Origin: Fasciolopsis buskii
Lineage: Eukaryota > Platyhelminthes > Trematoda > Plagiorchiida > Fasciolidae
Assembly (NCBI GenBank): GCA_008360955.1
Contig: LUCM01002959.1
Location: 267,215-331,214 of the forward strand
Direction of reading: 5' to 3'
DNA length: 64,000 nt
The notes under the pieces are model-generated. The model was not told the origin of the DNA and did no database searches. It saw only the letters and a program-made list of their open reading frames with translations. Numbering within the stretch: position 1 is the first letter of the stretch; every line of letters begins with the position of its first letter. Below are positions 1 to 11,699 of this stretch, in pieces. Both the position numbers and the translations under genes were made by a program.

Positions 1-1925
1 TTTTACGACTGAGCTGCTAACTCAGATCAACCCCCAACCTGGAGGACCAGGAGACTACTTCGTCAGGCCTCTACCCATTGACCTTCCAGGCATGATTGGA
101 TCTTCGACTTGAGATAAGCCATCCTGTATAGCTCGTTGGATGATGGAGGCACGCAAGCCGTCACACCACGTCAAGGTGTAGTTTCGTGACAGCAGTTTAA
201 CACGGACCACCCGCGCTACCTGGTCGACACGAGCTACTGACTGACTCAGTCGGTTTGCCTTTCTACAGTTAAATGCGTGCTAGGAGCTGGTGGCCAATGA
301 GATATTGCGATCTTTATCTCGCTGCATTGTCTTGACGCATTAATTTCAGGCCAATATGCGCTGCAGCTAGATGGAAATCCAAGCAAACCCGGCTCGCCAT
401 GCAACATCCATATAGTCCAGACGTCTGCAACATTCAGGAATAAGTTATCGAGTCAGTCATGAACTCCAACAAACAGTAATGTAAACGAGAATCGGAGCAA
501 TATGAAACGAATAATACACTCAGATTAAGGTTACATCCGAGGTTCTAGCTTCAATGTTAATTAAAGACAATGGATTTCTCAGGAATTTCTGGATTAAAAT
601 CCCGAGCCCTTAAACTGCAATGATACGGCACCTACAAATTTAAGCTAAAAGTCCGAAGAAGGATCGCGAAAATTGGCGGATCAAAGCAACCGAAGAAATA
701 GAAGTAGCAGCTATTTTAGGTAAGAGCCAAGACTGTCTTAACTTACACACGACACCAGTGGATGGCAAACTTCGGTCAGTGAACTGACACGCGACTGAAA
801 TACAGAGCCTACTCGCGGAAGACAGCAAAGGCTCAACCGCTTCGCCGAAAACTTCAAGAAGAATTTTAACTGGTAGTGCGCAGATATGATTATTTCGACG
901 TCAACTGAGGCTGGAACGAAGCACTTGTGACGACCCAAAGTTTCATAGAAAATGAAAGGTCGCAGCGTACTCAGCTGTTACGCGGTTAGGAAACATGAAC
1001 ACTGTTCGCAAAAGATGTTCGCTTGGTTTTCCGTACTAATGCTAGGAAATAGCCATGTGAGCCGAAAATGGGTACTGGATTCTGGTTCAGGGAATATTTT
1101 GTGGCAGGGTGTACCACTCAGCAGACTTCACTGGTTTGCAGATATCTTGTGTACGGGAAACTAATCTATCGCACCGTACCCTGTTCTCCGCTCCTCATTC
1201 GGAGTGGAAGAAGCTATGTAGGTACCAAGAGATGTCATGACAGCGAAGAATGAGAAAATGTACACCGAACTTAGGTACAGCAGAAGCTTTATGTCACCAT
1301 GGTTGGAGACTCTGCAGGACATGGCAGAGAGCCGTAAACAGTGGCAGTTGTGTAACCATTTCCGTCCGAATCACAGTGATTGAAAAAATATTCGTTTGTT
1401 CACTTGGACGGCAACTGTTAGCTACTGCAGCGTTCCTCTAGGTCCACTTCCAATTCGCCTTGTATAATCGTTTCTCCCATTGAAATATGTAACGGTAAGA
1501 GACGTATCGGCCAGTGGGGCTCGCTCTAGTTAAAAACTGTACGAGTATGGCCATGAGGTAGTCAGTAGATGACATTTTAAAGATACGAAAACAGCCGGTG
1601 GATGCAGGTCCAGTTGGGCTGATGAATATGATTCCATGAGATCCTTTAGGCGATGACCGAAGAAAGAAAGCAACATTGTACAGAAGGGTGAGAAGGAAAT
1701 AGCGAGGTTAGTCAGACCCGCAGCCCGAACCAACCAGCAGCCGACAGAGAAAAAGTAACGACTACGTCAAAAGCCTCGTCCAACAAACAGGCCGCGTTGT
1801 AATCAACCAAGCCCAGCAAAGCCAGAATTCCTGTAGACAGCAGTATTCACCCAGCGAGGAGCTACAGTTTAAGTCGCCACACAGAAGAGTCGAACAAACA
1901 GTTAGAGGGACGTCCAAAAGGACGA

Positions 1926-1963
1926 AATCATCATCACCATCATCATCATCATCATCACCATCG
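1926..1963. repeat. CAT/ATG trinucleotide microsatellite (imperfect)
   Basis: A run of CAT units with two CAC interruptions spans about 38 bases. Read on the minus strand it gives an Asp-rich peptide inside an otherwise featureless frame, so it is best treated as a simple repeat. Confidence 0.85.
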
Positions 1964-3801
1964 TTCAGCGTTAAACAGCAATGCAAGTCTCACTGACCCC
2001 TGCCTTTCTACAAATTTACGTTTCTATAAGAATGGTGAATATCAAAGGTGAACAGGGAGTGAACCTACACAAGTGGGAAAACAAGATGCTGCTGTAGCCA
2101 ACACACGGAACAGCCTAACTGTACAAATGCACTATTTCAATCATTCTGATTCGACAGAAAATGACAACACGATCACAACTGTTCGCGGTTCACTGGCATA
2201 TCCTTCAGTGTATCCAGCCAACTAGTTGACGGGTCTCTCAGACGCCATCCAAGAAGAAGTGAGACACCTACGTTACCCACGCTTGCTGTACATTTTCTCA
2301 TGCTGACCTGCACATGGCTTCTTGCACTCCGTGGGAGGAACACAAAACAGGGCACGACATGCTAGACGAGTGTTCGACATACGCAACACGTGACCCAACT
2401 AGCGTAGTCTACTAGGTTCCGTACGCTGAAATAAGGTATTCTGAGAGCCGGGACCTAGTATCAGATTTCTGACCTTCACATTACTCGCCCAGCTACTCCA
2501 CCCATTCCTAGCGATAATGCGTAGACATCGAAATGAGAGCAACAGCGTGGCCCATGACCGTAAAATCCCAGCTCGCCATAACATGGATCTTGCGTGGGTA
2601 GGGCTTGAGAAAGAAAAACACACATGACCGAGCAAGATCTTGGAACTGGAACTTGTTTCATTGCGTAATATATGTGAGAGCCACCTGCTTGCCTTTTTGT
2701 TACAATATGACTAAATGCAAGAATAAGAGGCGATCCTATTTTCATGGTCTATCGTCACCCATAAAGTTCCTTAGCATATCAAGATACAGGTTATTTCCCA
2801 CTACTTCTCTTTCATTTCTCGGTGCTGTCAGGCAGCATCCAAGGCTAGAGCACATCAGGCCAACGTTAATGGTTGTAATTCTGAATTGAACCTGGTCGCG
2901 CCCATCCTCACGTAAGCACTCTTGGACCAGTCAGTAGATAACTAACTGCTCTTCAAGTAACTTCAGCATCAGTCAGTCCCCGAAGCATTACTAGTTTTTA
3001 ACTCGGCGTTTGTCACTCCGGAAGGAACACAGATTAGAATCTCAGGCCCTTTAGTGGCAGACGGTAATCCCCCTATCGCCCGAGTCGTCGCCCTTTCTGG
3101 CCTACTGAAACTTTATGCGCTTCTGTCCCACTGCGTTGCAGGGTCATGGCTGCCCGGTCTCTTCTCGTGCAGCGGCGGAGGAGTACATCTTTAATTTTAC
3201 CCATAAGCACAGCATGCAGAAAAGTGCTGCTTTATCACAAAATATCTTACTGGCTTAAGTGAATTCCATCAGCCACATTAAGACACATCGCATATCACGC
3301 AGAACCGTAACCGGCGTTAGCGCTTACATTAATCAAGTAGAGGAGACATCTGGCAAAAATTAGTCGGGAGTTTAGGGTAGGATTGTTTAATTAAATCTAC
3401 CGCTATTCGGGCTTGGCTCATCGCCACATTTCGTTTCGTGGAACGTGACGAGCCACCGGTCCACCGGCTTAACTCGTCAGTCTGGCGTTCTTTCGTCATC
3501 AACTGGTTTGGATCGACAATAAACATTCGAAAACCCCATCGCCCTTCGAATTCTCGCCTTTAGTCGAAGGAAAAATAGTAGAACGCTGAGAAGAATCGAT
3601 TAGCAAAAGCCCTAGTAAGGCGTCCGAATGTTTACTCAACTACGTCAGAGTGAATAATGCATCGCGCTACTGTCAACATTGAAGGATTTTTGAATTGCAG
3701 ACCCTAAACTCGCCGACCACAGCGGCGCTAAGACAGGCTCGCGAAAATCTACCGCCGATTATTTATCATAGATATAAAGCTAAGGTTGCTAGTTTGGAGG
3801 C

Positions 3802-3807
<6 letters not shown>

Positions 3808-3865
<58 letters not shown>
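3808..3865. repeat. (TA)29 dinucleotide microsatellite
   Basis: An uninterrupted TA tract of 58 bases. The Ile-Tyr repeat it would encode in the surrounding open frame is a by-product. The perfect length suggests a young, probably length-variable locus. Confidence 0.95.
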
Positions 3866-3866
<1 letters not shown>

Positions 3867-4901
3867 CAACTCATTTTAACGGCCGTGTGCCATGGGAACC
3901 ATGGCTAAAAAAGAAAACAATGCAGGGAAAAGAACGAAAAAATACGGAGTTTGTAAACTGCCCACTAGGAATAAAACTATATCTGTAACGCCGTCATTCC
4001 ATAGGCTGGCATTAGTTTATTTACAAAACGCTCGACTACAGTCGTTACCCCGAAGACGAAATACAGGTTAATTCGTACTTACCAAGCAAATATTTTTGTG
4101 AAGAACAATAGTCCATATCTGCAAGGTGATGATACGAGCAAATGCCAAAAACTCAAGAGCACTTTCGGCGCGGTGAGTCAAGCAACAGTGATGCCATTTT
4201 ACGCGCAAAAACAGGACTGACTGAATGATGGATTTTACGGCGACGATCAAAGTGAGAAATCAACCATTCGCCTTAGTTTTTTTTGTTTTTCGTGATGCCC
4301 TCGAGGCAAACAGGGGAATTACTCGGATAAGAGATAATGGAAAAGACTTTTCCTGAGAGACTGGTGGCAATCAATGGGTGGGCATCGATCTAAGCGGGTC
4401 CGATATAAAGTTTAGTCATAAGTAAACTAGTCCCGTTAACTTAATTACGTACGGCGGGACCAAACTAGAATCGAGGAGACCGACTGATGTTACTAGAGTC
4501 AGCAGCAATGCTAATAGCATAAGTGTCCAAGTGTGAAGGTGAATTGACAGGAGTGCCGGGTTCGCGTGCTTAGTGAGGACAACTAACTGTTGAGCAAATT
4601 AGGACGGAAAAGTTTCTCTAAAAGTCGGTTGGTTTACGCAGAAATTGTTTGGAGCTGTGTTTTACGCACTTTCACTGCCTTGCCATAAAACGCATAAGCT
4701 TCCAACTTCTTTAGGAATGGGGTTGATAGACCAGTGACTAAGTGCATAAAAATGCAGCCCATGAACATGCAACGAAGTGGAAAATCTCTGGTAGTTACTA
4801 TTAAAATGTACGCAATTCTCGTGCTTTTTAGGCGATGAGGCAGCACCAAGGGGATGCTTGTCTAATGGCCCAAACACCGTTCTAACAGAGATGGAATGAG
4901 C

Positions 4902-4907
4902 TTTATT
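4902..4907 (-). promoter_or_regulatory. possible polyadenylation signal of the coupling factor 6 gene
   Basis: TTTATT on the plus strand gives AATAAA on the minus strand, about 264 bases downstream of the stop codon. I saw no closer canonical hexamer in that 3' flank. Position is the only support. Confidence 0.25.
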
Positions 4908-5170
4908 TAGGGGCGGTTTAAGGTGTCTTGTTTATCTTGATCACCAACCATTTACTTAATCCTGGCTAACTAGTCATATGTATATATACATTACACGACG
5001 TCCACGACGCCCAAAGATTACTACCAGAAGTCAACGGGAAATGCATTCAATACAAAGTATTGTATTCACTAAGGCCATGTACACTAGCGACCGGAGTCGA
5101 CAAGTTTCTAACAACATCAATGTCAACGCAAACTCTGCGCCTTGTCTATCCTCTTGAACAGAGTTTTTGG

Positions 5171-5592
5171 TCATATAGATAGGACATAGTGATCGTCCTT
5201 TGCCTTCTCTTCTTCGTTCTGGGGAACTTCTGTTGCAGGTGGGTCCACATTGATGGATGATTGTGGATATATTAACTGCGGTTGTTCAAATTTAAACACC
5301 GGAAACTGGGTCATATCTTGACCAGCTGCCCCGAAGATTTTATCCACTCTCATAAGTATGTCGTTCAGTTCGTTCAACTCGTTTGGCGTGGCATTTGCGA
5401 GGCCCATTTCACTAGTCCTACAAGCGATAAGCTTAAAAGCAAGACTAACTTGGCTTTTTTGGCATATTCCTGAAGCTTTTGCACGAACGCCTTTTGAATT
5501 GGATCGGTCGGCGTGGCAGAAGTGGTTTTCTGTGCGATACTAAATAACGTACTGAAACCGGGCCGCAGACGGAACCCAAACCGAAGAGACAT
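5171..5592 (-). CDS. ATP5PF: ATP synthase-coupling factor 6, mitochondrial (two exons)
   Basis: Coupling factor 6 is a subunit of the peripheral stalk of mitochondrial F1Fo ATP synthase, joining the membrane part to the F1 head. Exon 1 is 5450-5592 and exon 2 is 5171-5417. Joining them across a 32-base GT-AG intron gives 390 bases, 129 residues plus stop. The N-terminus (Arg at 4, 8 and 10, hydroxyl-rich, few acids) looks like a mitochondrial targeting peptide. The family signature DPIQKAFVQKLQEY lies at residues 30-43, and the second conserved block, DKIFGAAGQDMTQFPVFKFE, lies at about 73-92. Both match the vertebrate protein in order and spacing. The protein is longer than the ~108-residue human precursor because of an acidic, Glu/Asp-rich C-terminal tail. 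The start is the first ATG of the open frame, directly ahead of the targeting peptide. No frameshift or stop is seen, so the gene appears intact. Family recognition is from memory, not a search. Confidence 0.93.
5418..5449 (-). other. 32-base spliceosomal intron in the coupling factor 6 gene
   Basis: On the minus strand the segment starts GTTAGT and ends TTGTAG, so it fits the GT-AG rule. It interrupts a lysine codon after its second base (phase 2). Without removal the exon 1 frame runs on into residues unlike the family. With removal the conserved N-terminal block is followed in frame by Thr-Ser-Glu-Met-Gly and then the second conserved block. Introns this short are known in schistosomes and tapeworms. 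Confidence 0.88.
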
Positions 5593-8500
5593 CTTCGCGC
5601 TCGCAGCTATCCGGAGATCAGTTCAGTTCGCTTCAGTTTGCACAAGATAAAAGTGGCCGGGACGATTAACCTGGTTTCCAGATCAGCATGTTTTCTGGGC
5701 GTTTCCTTGACTTTCAGCTGTGCTAGAATCCAAGTTCATTGTCTTTCAAAGGACAGTCTTTGGTGCGGCATCATGCCCATAGGTACAGGCATTATAATCA
5801 GATATGCAAGGCAGAAAATGGAGGTTTGCACTGACTCCATTTAGTTTCCCAGATCCGAAAGTAATGTATTCCGGTTTGGATCGAGAGCACTTATAAACCT
5901 TCCACTGACGTCCAGCGAACAGCGCTCTTGACGAATCTGTTCCGGAGCGGCTGGACCGTGTTCGTGAACAATTGGGATATTAGTTCTATTCCACAGTGAA
6001 TCCTCTGCAGCTTTAGACTCTGTTCTCTTGCACACTATATGCGATAGGACTCAGAATGATTGCTGGCCTGTATGCCTATCGAGACGATCACAATCTTAAA
6101 GGGTCGTATTAAGCCCCGCCCTCTACTCATGCTCAGTTCCTGTAATCTGTGTACATAACTCTCTTCCCGCTGCCCAGCCACCACTCTCGTTGCTAGTCAA
6201 AGGGCCTTCTATATACATTCCATGACACTTCCATAGTATGGGTCAATTCAGTGCACGAGGTTTCGCGAAGCTATTCATGCCTACGAACCGCCTTTTCGAT
6301 TAATTCCGGTTCGGGTGTTAGGCCTATGGCTCAGTAGCCGATCGAGGTCTTCGGAGTGAGCTTGCTACCAATAGGATATGTTGTCTGATCTTCTGGCAAA
6401 AAGTCTGAAATTTAGAAAATGGGAAGGAAATGGCTTAATTTTCTTCTTGCTGATGGTGGCAAACTTGCTTAAAACCAGCATGTGTCCTTTGATACAGGTC
6501 TCAGAGAGTCTGGTCTTCAGTTATTGGCCAGCAGTCGCCTTGCAGTGATCTCTCAGTGCTCAGCGGTCCATCGTATGCTTACACGGGAGTACGCCCTTTC
6601 ATGCTTGCCCTGCTGTGGACAGGGAGGAGTGGCAAACGCGGGTACGGAAATGAAACCGTAACTGTCGAAGAATGGATAGGAATGGAGAAGGAAGTTGAGA
6701 AAAGAAAAGCGGATGAGGATTCCGAATCTCGTAAAAACTGGCGGTTGTTGCTATTCGTTTAGCCGGATACCAGACAGCCTAACATCCTTGGAACATCTTA
6801 GGATCTGTCTGTCGGGTATATGGTCTGTAAGTGTATGGGTGCTGCTTGTTGAATTGATTTTCTCTTGTATTCTCACGCGTGCCTTGAAGGCCCCATCGAC
6901 TTCTTTTTGTTTTTTCTCACCTTTTTTCAAATTTTCCTCTTAGATTTGTCGTTCGCCTCCGTTCCTCTCCCCTATTTTCTTTTTGTCCTTTTGACAGGCA
7001 TATCCGCGTCCGCACGTTCAGATAAGTTCATCACCCACAGATCAAACATTTTGCTTCCAGCCACCACAGCCTCCAGATTGGTTTGTTATCGTCCGGTGTC
7101 CGTAGTCACCAGCACTGTTTGTGTCCTTTTATTTTTGGGGGTCAAGGTGTCAGGTGCAGCATCGGATCCAGTGAGTACCTGAAACTTGCTGCTCCATCTC
7201 AAGGTATGCCGCCGCCGAACATGCAACCAGAGCTTCTCTAAGTCCATCACTGTAATAAATATTAACCGCATGCTCCGGTAGTCTATGCCATAATAGAATC
7301 GCTCATTTTTTATGAACCCAACTCACATCTGAAGCATTGCGTGACTACGCTGCAGCACCGAAATGTGCTCTGTGTTGCCCACGTCTGTTATAACAGTAAA
7401 CTGATCCTCAAGTTTTATGCCAACTAGAAGCTTCGCTACTTTGAACGTTTCAAGTAGACCACCCCGAGTGCGTCCATGTGCAAAAAAGGACGCCGGATAG
7501 CGAAGTTTTCGCCATAGACTTCATGCATTTAGACAGACGGAATCCTGTTCGCCGGCTTCTGTACCGTTTCTATTGATGTATGTTTGCTAGTACGGCTCCG
7601 AGGCTGAAAACCTAGGTGCGGTTTCACGATGTTCGCCTAAAGGGGTCCAAATGATTCGGGTTCCCTGCAAGATATCGTTGACCAGAAACTAAACAGCGTG
7701 TGGCGGAACATGGATTCCTTCCTCCGAATCGCTTGCTTCACTGAAAGCCGACCGTCCAGCACAGCTGCCATTTGCACGTTACCCAGGTGCGCTCTGCCTG
7801 CACGCTCCTCTTAAATATACCCAACCACTTGCCCTTCCGGATGTCCTTTCTTTTCACCTGTCGAGTGTCTCGGGTGTCAGTATTACAATTGTACACTCTT
7901 CTTTTGCTGATGCACTGTGTGCCGTTTTATCGCCCATTGATTTCACCGTCGGTTTTTGTTATTGGTTAAATTCCGTGTCGTTTTTACTGGCCACGGTCTT
8001 TTATCTGTGGTTGTTCAGCACGTTTCATTTACTGAATCCTTTTCAAATAATTGTCCAAAGGACAAAACGGTTACGATGCCCAGCAAAGCGGAGCCCGAAC
8101 TGTTCATGTACTTTGTTTTTCGCCCCCCGATCCTACAATTTGGCTTACTGTAGTTTAGTAGCAGCTACAAAATTACAGGATGATCAACGAGCTCAGTCGT
8201 CGTAGATCGGTCGTGGGTCGCTTTTCGACAAATATAACCATTTACGTAATGGATGTCATGGTATCTTTGTGCAATTGTGAGCCTTTGGATGACTTGGCCA
8301 TAACTTAGACTGACCTACAGGATCAGCAGATTTGGCCTATTGTTTCAAGAGATTGAAATTGGGAAGCCCTGAGAATTACTTCGAGAAGTGCAGCGTCTCA
8401 AGGGCGCACCGTTATGGGACGATCCAATGACAAGAGAGCGGTAGCTTTAACGGTTGCCACCATGTCTGTCTTCATCGTTAAGCGCTAACCGTAAGTATTC

Positions 8501-8855
8501 GCTATAGAAGACCGCCGAGATGGCCAATGACATGACGTCCCGTCACTTCCAAATACGTCAGGGCAGAAAAAGTTGCCATCCCCCACACCGCATATTCACT
8601 GGCACGGGACGAGTCACCAACTATTTTGACAGGAACCGATGCGTCGTTACGACGGCCAGCAATAGATGGAGATCATTGTCGAATTCCTTTTTCCCCTGGT
8701 CGAGGCAGGCGAAGCAGCTCCCTACCGAAGAGACTCCTTCTGTCATCCTTGGAAGGTTGCTGCTAGTAACACAACCACTTTGGAGGCCAATAAAATATAC
8801 CCCGAGATGCGCATTACTAAGTAAGAAAGAATGAAACTAGATTCCCGGTTCATGT
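5593..8855. other. unassigned region upstream of the coupling factor 6 gene
   Basis: The first ~100 bases should hold the 5' untranslated region of the coupling factor 6 gene. A 64-residue minus-strand frame at 5841-6035 has a plausible amino acid mix but no recognised domain. Around 6.86-7.0 kb the plus strand is pyrimidine-rich, giving spurious hydrophobic frames. At 8.5-8.85 kb the plus-strand reading might be decayed Gypsy gag, since it lies directly upstream of the protease, but no CCHC zinc knuckle can be read with confidence. Confidence 0.4.
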
Positions 8856-8936
8856 TTGCGTCACAGCCCCGAGGCATCTTCCAGTTGTCGCCTCCTAGGT
8901 GTCAAGGAGTTGATAACGAACAGACCGTCACTGGCG

Positions 8937-9190
8937 CACACAAGTGTCGAGGCCAGTGCAGTGCCCCGTGACCCAAATGACCTGACAACTGTATAGAAAG
9001 AGACGTTACGGGCTGCAAACGACATCGATGGCCATAAGTATGGACATCCTACCCCCACCCTCGTTCTAGACCTGAATCGTACATTTCGTTGGTCATTTAT
9101 CGTTGCCGACATCCTATAAGCTACCGTTGGCATAGACATTCTCCGGCACTTCCTCCAACTGGTCGATGCTCGGCGAAAGAACGTAGCAGA
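8937..9190 (+). pseudogene. Gypsy aspartic protease remnant
   Basis: Retroelement proteases cut the Gag-Pol polyprotein and carry a catalytic D-T/S-G triad. Here the expected site reads HTSVEASAVP, so the catalytic Asp and Gly positions are replaced. The downstream block LRAANDIDGHKYGHPTPT, followed by TFRWSFIVADIL and IDILRHFLQLVD, follows the usual protease pattern of Gypsy elements (the AANG, FRW and ILGADFLRHF regions). One in-frame stop lies before the AAN block and another after VADIL. The loss of the catalytic residue means no activity. Confidence 0.7.
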
Positions 9191-10039
9191 CCGTCAAACG
9201 TCGCTGACCGTGAGCGGCTCGTACGCTGCCCTCAGTCAATTCAGAGTTCAGTACGCTGCGCCTCTAACCCATCAGCCACACTGTTAGCTTCTTTGCGATT
9301 ACGGAACATAATGCGACACACCGGTTCACTGGAAGTTGTCAAAATAAAGGTGACCCAACCTAAAGGTATCACAGGACCCCAAATTTCAGTCGACTTCGTC
9401 GCCTAGCGGCCGACAAATTCCACATAGTCAGGGCAAAATTCAGCCATATTTTGGAATTGCAGATCATGCGATCTCCCAGTGGTCGTTGGGTCTGTCCTCT
9501 TTATATGGTCCCTTTGTCCAGTGACGACTGGAGCACCTGAGGGGACAACGGAAAACTTAACAAAGTCACTGTTTCTAATACGTACCCGATTGTCCATACG
9601 CAAGGTCTACCTTCGTGGCTGTCTAGTTGCACTGACTTCACCCGCACAGATATAGCACGGGCATAAAACTATGCACCCACATAGAAGGCGGGCATGAAAA
9701 ACGAGGGCGACCGCGCCCTTTGGACAGTTCGATATTGTGGGGATGCACTAAAGTCTTTGCAGTGCGGTCCAAACCCTCAAAAAGTCTGCACAAAACCACA
9801 AGAGCTTTAGAGATTATTTTGGGTACCTGGACCAAGTCTTAGTTGCAAGCAACTCACGGAAGCAAACCCCAGCTCACCTACATGCCCCCTTCGGTCCTTC
9901 TAGAAAACGTTGCCAAGACCAAGGATATTCTTTATGAGCTAGGAAAGCCCAACGCCACATCCTTAGGACATATGGCTTCGTCTTCAGGCTCAGCTCCAGC
10001 GCCGGATAGGGCCACTGGTATTTGGGACTAGCTGGAGCT

Positions 10040-10620
10040 TCGTTCACATCGACAGTTACGAAAATTTGCTGGTCTGATTAACTTCCATCAGTATTTCATC
10101 TACAATTGTTCGAAAATCATTACTCCGCTCCCAAACCAGTAATGGGGAGATAAACGGAAGTCAGCGTTCCTTGAGACCGTGAAACAGACATTCACTTTAG
10201 TTAAAAACCCTATCATCAAAATAGCGCTGCTCACGTACCCCGGCCTTTTAGGACCCACATCTTTCGTAACCGACTCATCAGACACTGCAGTCAGAGCTGT
10301 ACTTCAACAATACACCGACCATTCATGAAACGTTTTAGCATTGTGTCCCAATCGGCTGCAGCCAGCAGCGTTTGGATGCTGCATGTTTGGCGAGGGTTCG
10401 CTCACTCTCTTCCTCAACGACCAGCACTTCAGACACGCATTAAAAGGCCCCCTTTCAAGGTGTTCACGGGCTGCGAACCTCCGGTATACGCGTTGCATTT
10501 AGCCTACGATCGGTACTCACAATGCAAAATACGCCACTTAGACTGTTTCAAAGTTCACCGTGGACAAGCTTCATGTCTCTGGGGCAGATTACTCCGTCGC
10601 TGATGCACGTTTCCGTATAT
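10040..10620 (+). pseudogene. Gypsy RT connection and RNase H remnant
   Basis: The connection begins with LRKFAGLINFHQYF at about 10050-10100. It is followed by the RNase H start PTSFVTDSSDTAVRAVLQQ at about 10255-10312, where the Gypsy consensus has a VDASD-like catalytic Asp. At 10512-10620 the RNase H end reads SKFTVDKLHVSGADYSVADA, close to the family pattern ending in SVADALSR. Several stops interrupt it, including one right after the YTDH region. RNase H would remove the RNA template during reverse transcription. Confidence 0.8.
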
Positions 10621-10679
10621 AGTAGCATTTTTTCTCCAGCTTCAAGCATCGACCTCGACACAACGGCACATTCTCAGGT

Positions 10680-11430
10680 GACGAGAACTCATATCGACCA
10701 ACTTCGACGGGACAACGCCTTAAACTTAACGGATGTATCCATCGGCGCCACGGAATAAAATTCTTTGCGACGTATCACAAGGTAGACCAAGGCCGGTGGT
10801 ACCGGCAGCACACGGTTACCACACCGTTCCTGTGCTACCCAAACTCACCCACACGGGTGTGGCTGCTTCGACAAAACTAGTGACCAAGCGTTCGTGTGGC
10901 TTGATGCCAGGCGCGACGTGCGCCAGTGATCTCGTGCATGATTCCTATGCCATGAGTGTAAATAGTTCAGCGTATGGGGGCTGATTTCCTCGAGATCGAG
11001 GCACGTTTTCACCACGAACAGGTTGACTCAGCAGGGCTCCTGTTGCCAGCTCACGAATATGTCTACGTACTCATCTGTATTGACCGCTTCGCTCGCTAGC
11101 AACAAGCCGTCCCAATCTCCTGTTCCACGTCAGCAGGGACGAAGAAGTTCACCGTGGCGTGTTGGGTTATTGTATCTGGTAGCCATGCTCCAGTGACCAC
11201 TGATCGTGGCTCATATTCTGATGGGTATTCCAAAGTTTGCTCCAAAACCTGGGCTGTAAACAAATTATAATAACTGTGCACCACCCGCAAGATAACGGTT
11301 TGGTGGAAAGATTTCATTGGCTTCTGAAAGCCGCTCTGCTAGCCAAGGCTAACCCGCATTGGAGCGACACGGTGCTCATCGATCATGTTAACCCTGTCAG
11401 TGTAGAACCTGAACTGACCTCGTTTATTCC
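10680..11430 (+). pseudogene. Gypsy integrase remnant with the DDE positions still readable
   Basis: The zinc-binding N-terminal part can be followed from CDVSQGRPRPVVPAAHGYH through THTGVAASTKLVTKR (about 10765-10890), with the later Cys pair region frameshifted. In the catalytic core the first Asp falls in HHEQVDSAG (codon near 11024), the second in VTTDRG (11200-11202) and the Glu in NGLVERFH (11306-11308). The Asp-to-Glu distance is about 35 codons with a one-base frameshift between, matching the DD35E spacing of retroviral-type integrases. VYVLICIDRFAR and HHPQDNGLVERFH are strong Gypsy matches. Frameshifts and stops make it a pseudogene. Confidence 0.85.
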
Positions 11431-11699
11431 ATGATCTCGCCATCCCGAGGGGTTCAGCCTGTGACAGAGCTGCCGTCATGAATTATGTTGGAGTCAGAGG
11501 TATAGCTCCACATATTGCACCTGGAGTACAGGATATGCGAAACCGCGTTTGCGGCCGCAGGGTAAAACAGCCCGCTCCTCTCTCCTGATTGTTCTTATTT
11601 TCACGTCACACTGTTGAAGACTGTCTCTTTTGGAAGTAAATAACTGTGCGCAACAGAATGACAGATGTTTACCGCGATAACTTATGGGTTGAATGATAT

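Larger units (their letters stand above)
1..5170. other. no recognisable gene apart from two microsatellites
   Basis: Reading frames here are short (under about 100 codons), lie on both strands and match no family I recognise. The 62-97 residue frames near 0.7, 2.5, 3.4 and 4.7 kb lack domain motifs and paralogues in the window. Diverged repeats could be present but cannot be named by eye. Confidence 0.5.
8860..11450 (+). mobile_element. degenerate Ty3/Gypsy LTR retrotransposon pol region
   Basis: Pol domains occur in Gypsy order across shifting frames: protease, reverse transcriptase, RNase H, then integrase. At about 8937-9190 a protease-like stretch contains TSVEASAVP, LRAANDIDGHKYG and LRHFLQLVD. 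RT remnants follow at about 9462-9520 (DHAISQWSLGLSSLYG) and 9838-10100 (VASNSRKQ, GKPNATSLGHM, LRKFAGLINFHQYF). Many stops and frameshifts make it non-coding today. The RT palm with its YxDD motif cannot be found, so part of the middle is deleted or unrecognisable. No pair of flanking LTRs could be found by eye. The next downstream piece is a minus-strand non-LTR RT fragment, so the 3' end is probably lost. Assignment to Ty3/Gypsy is firm; the subfamily is not determined. Confidence 0.85.

Noticed and set aside
1762..1986. Asp-rich 74-residue minus-strand frame
   Set aside because: The Asp run is the translation of a CAT/ATG microsatellite and the rest has no motif.
3695..3988. 97-residue frame with an Ile-Tyr repeat
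   Set aside because: The repeat is the TA microsatellite read in frame; flanks show no domain.
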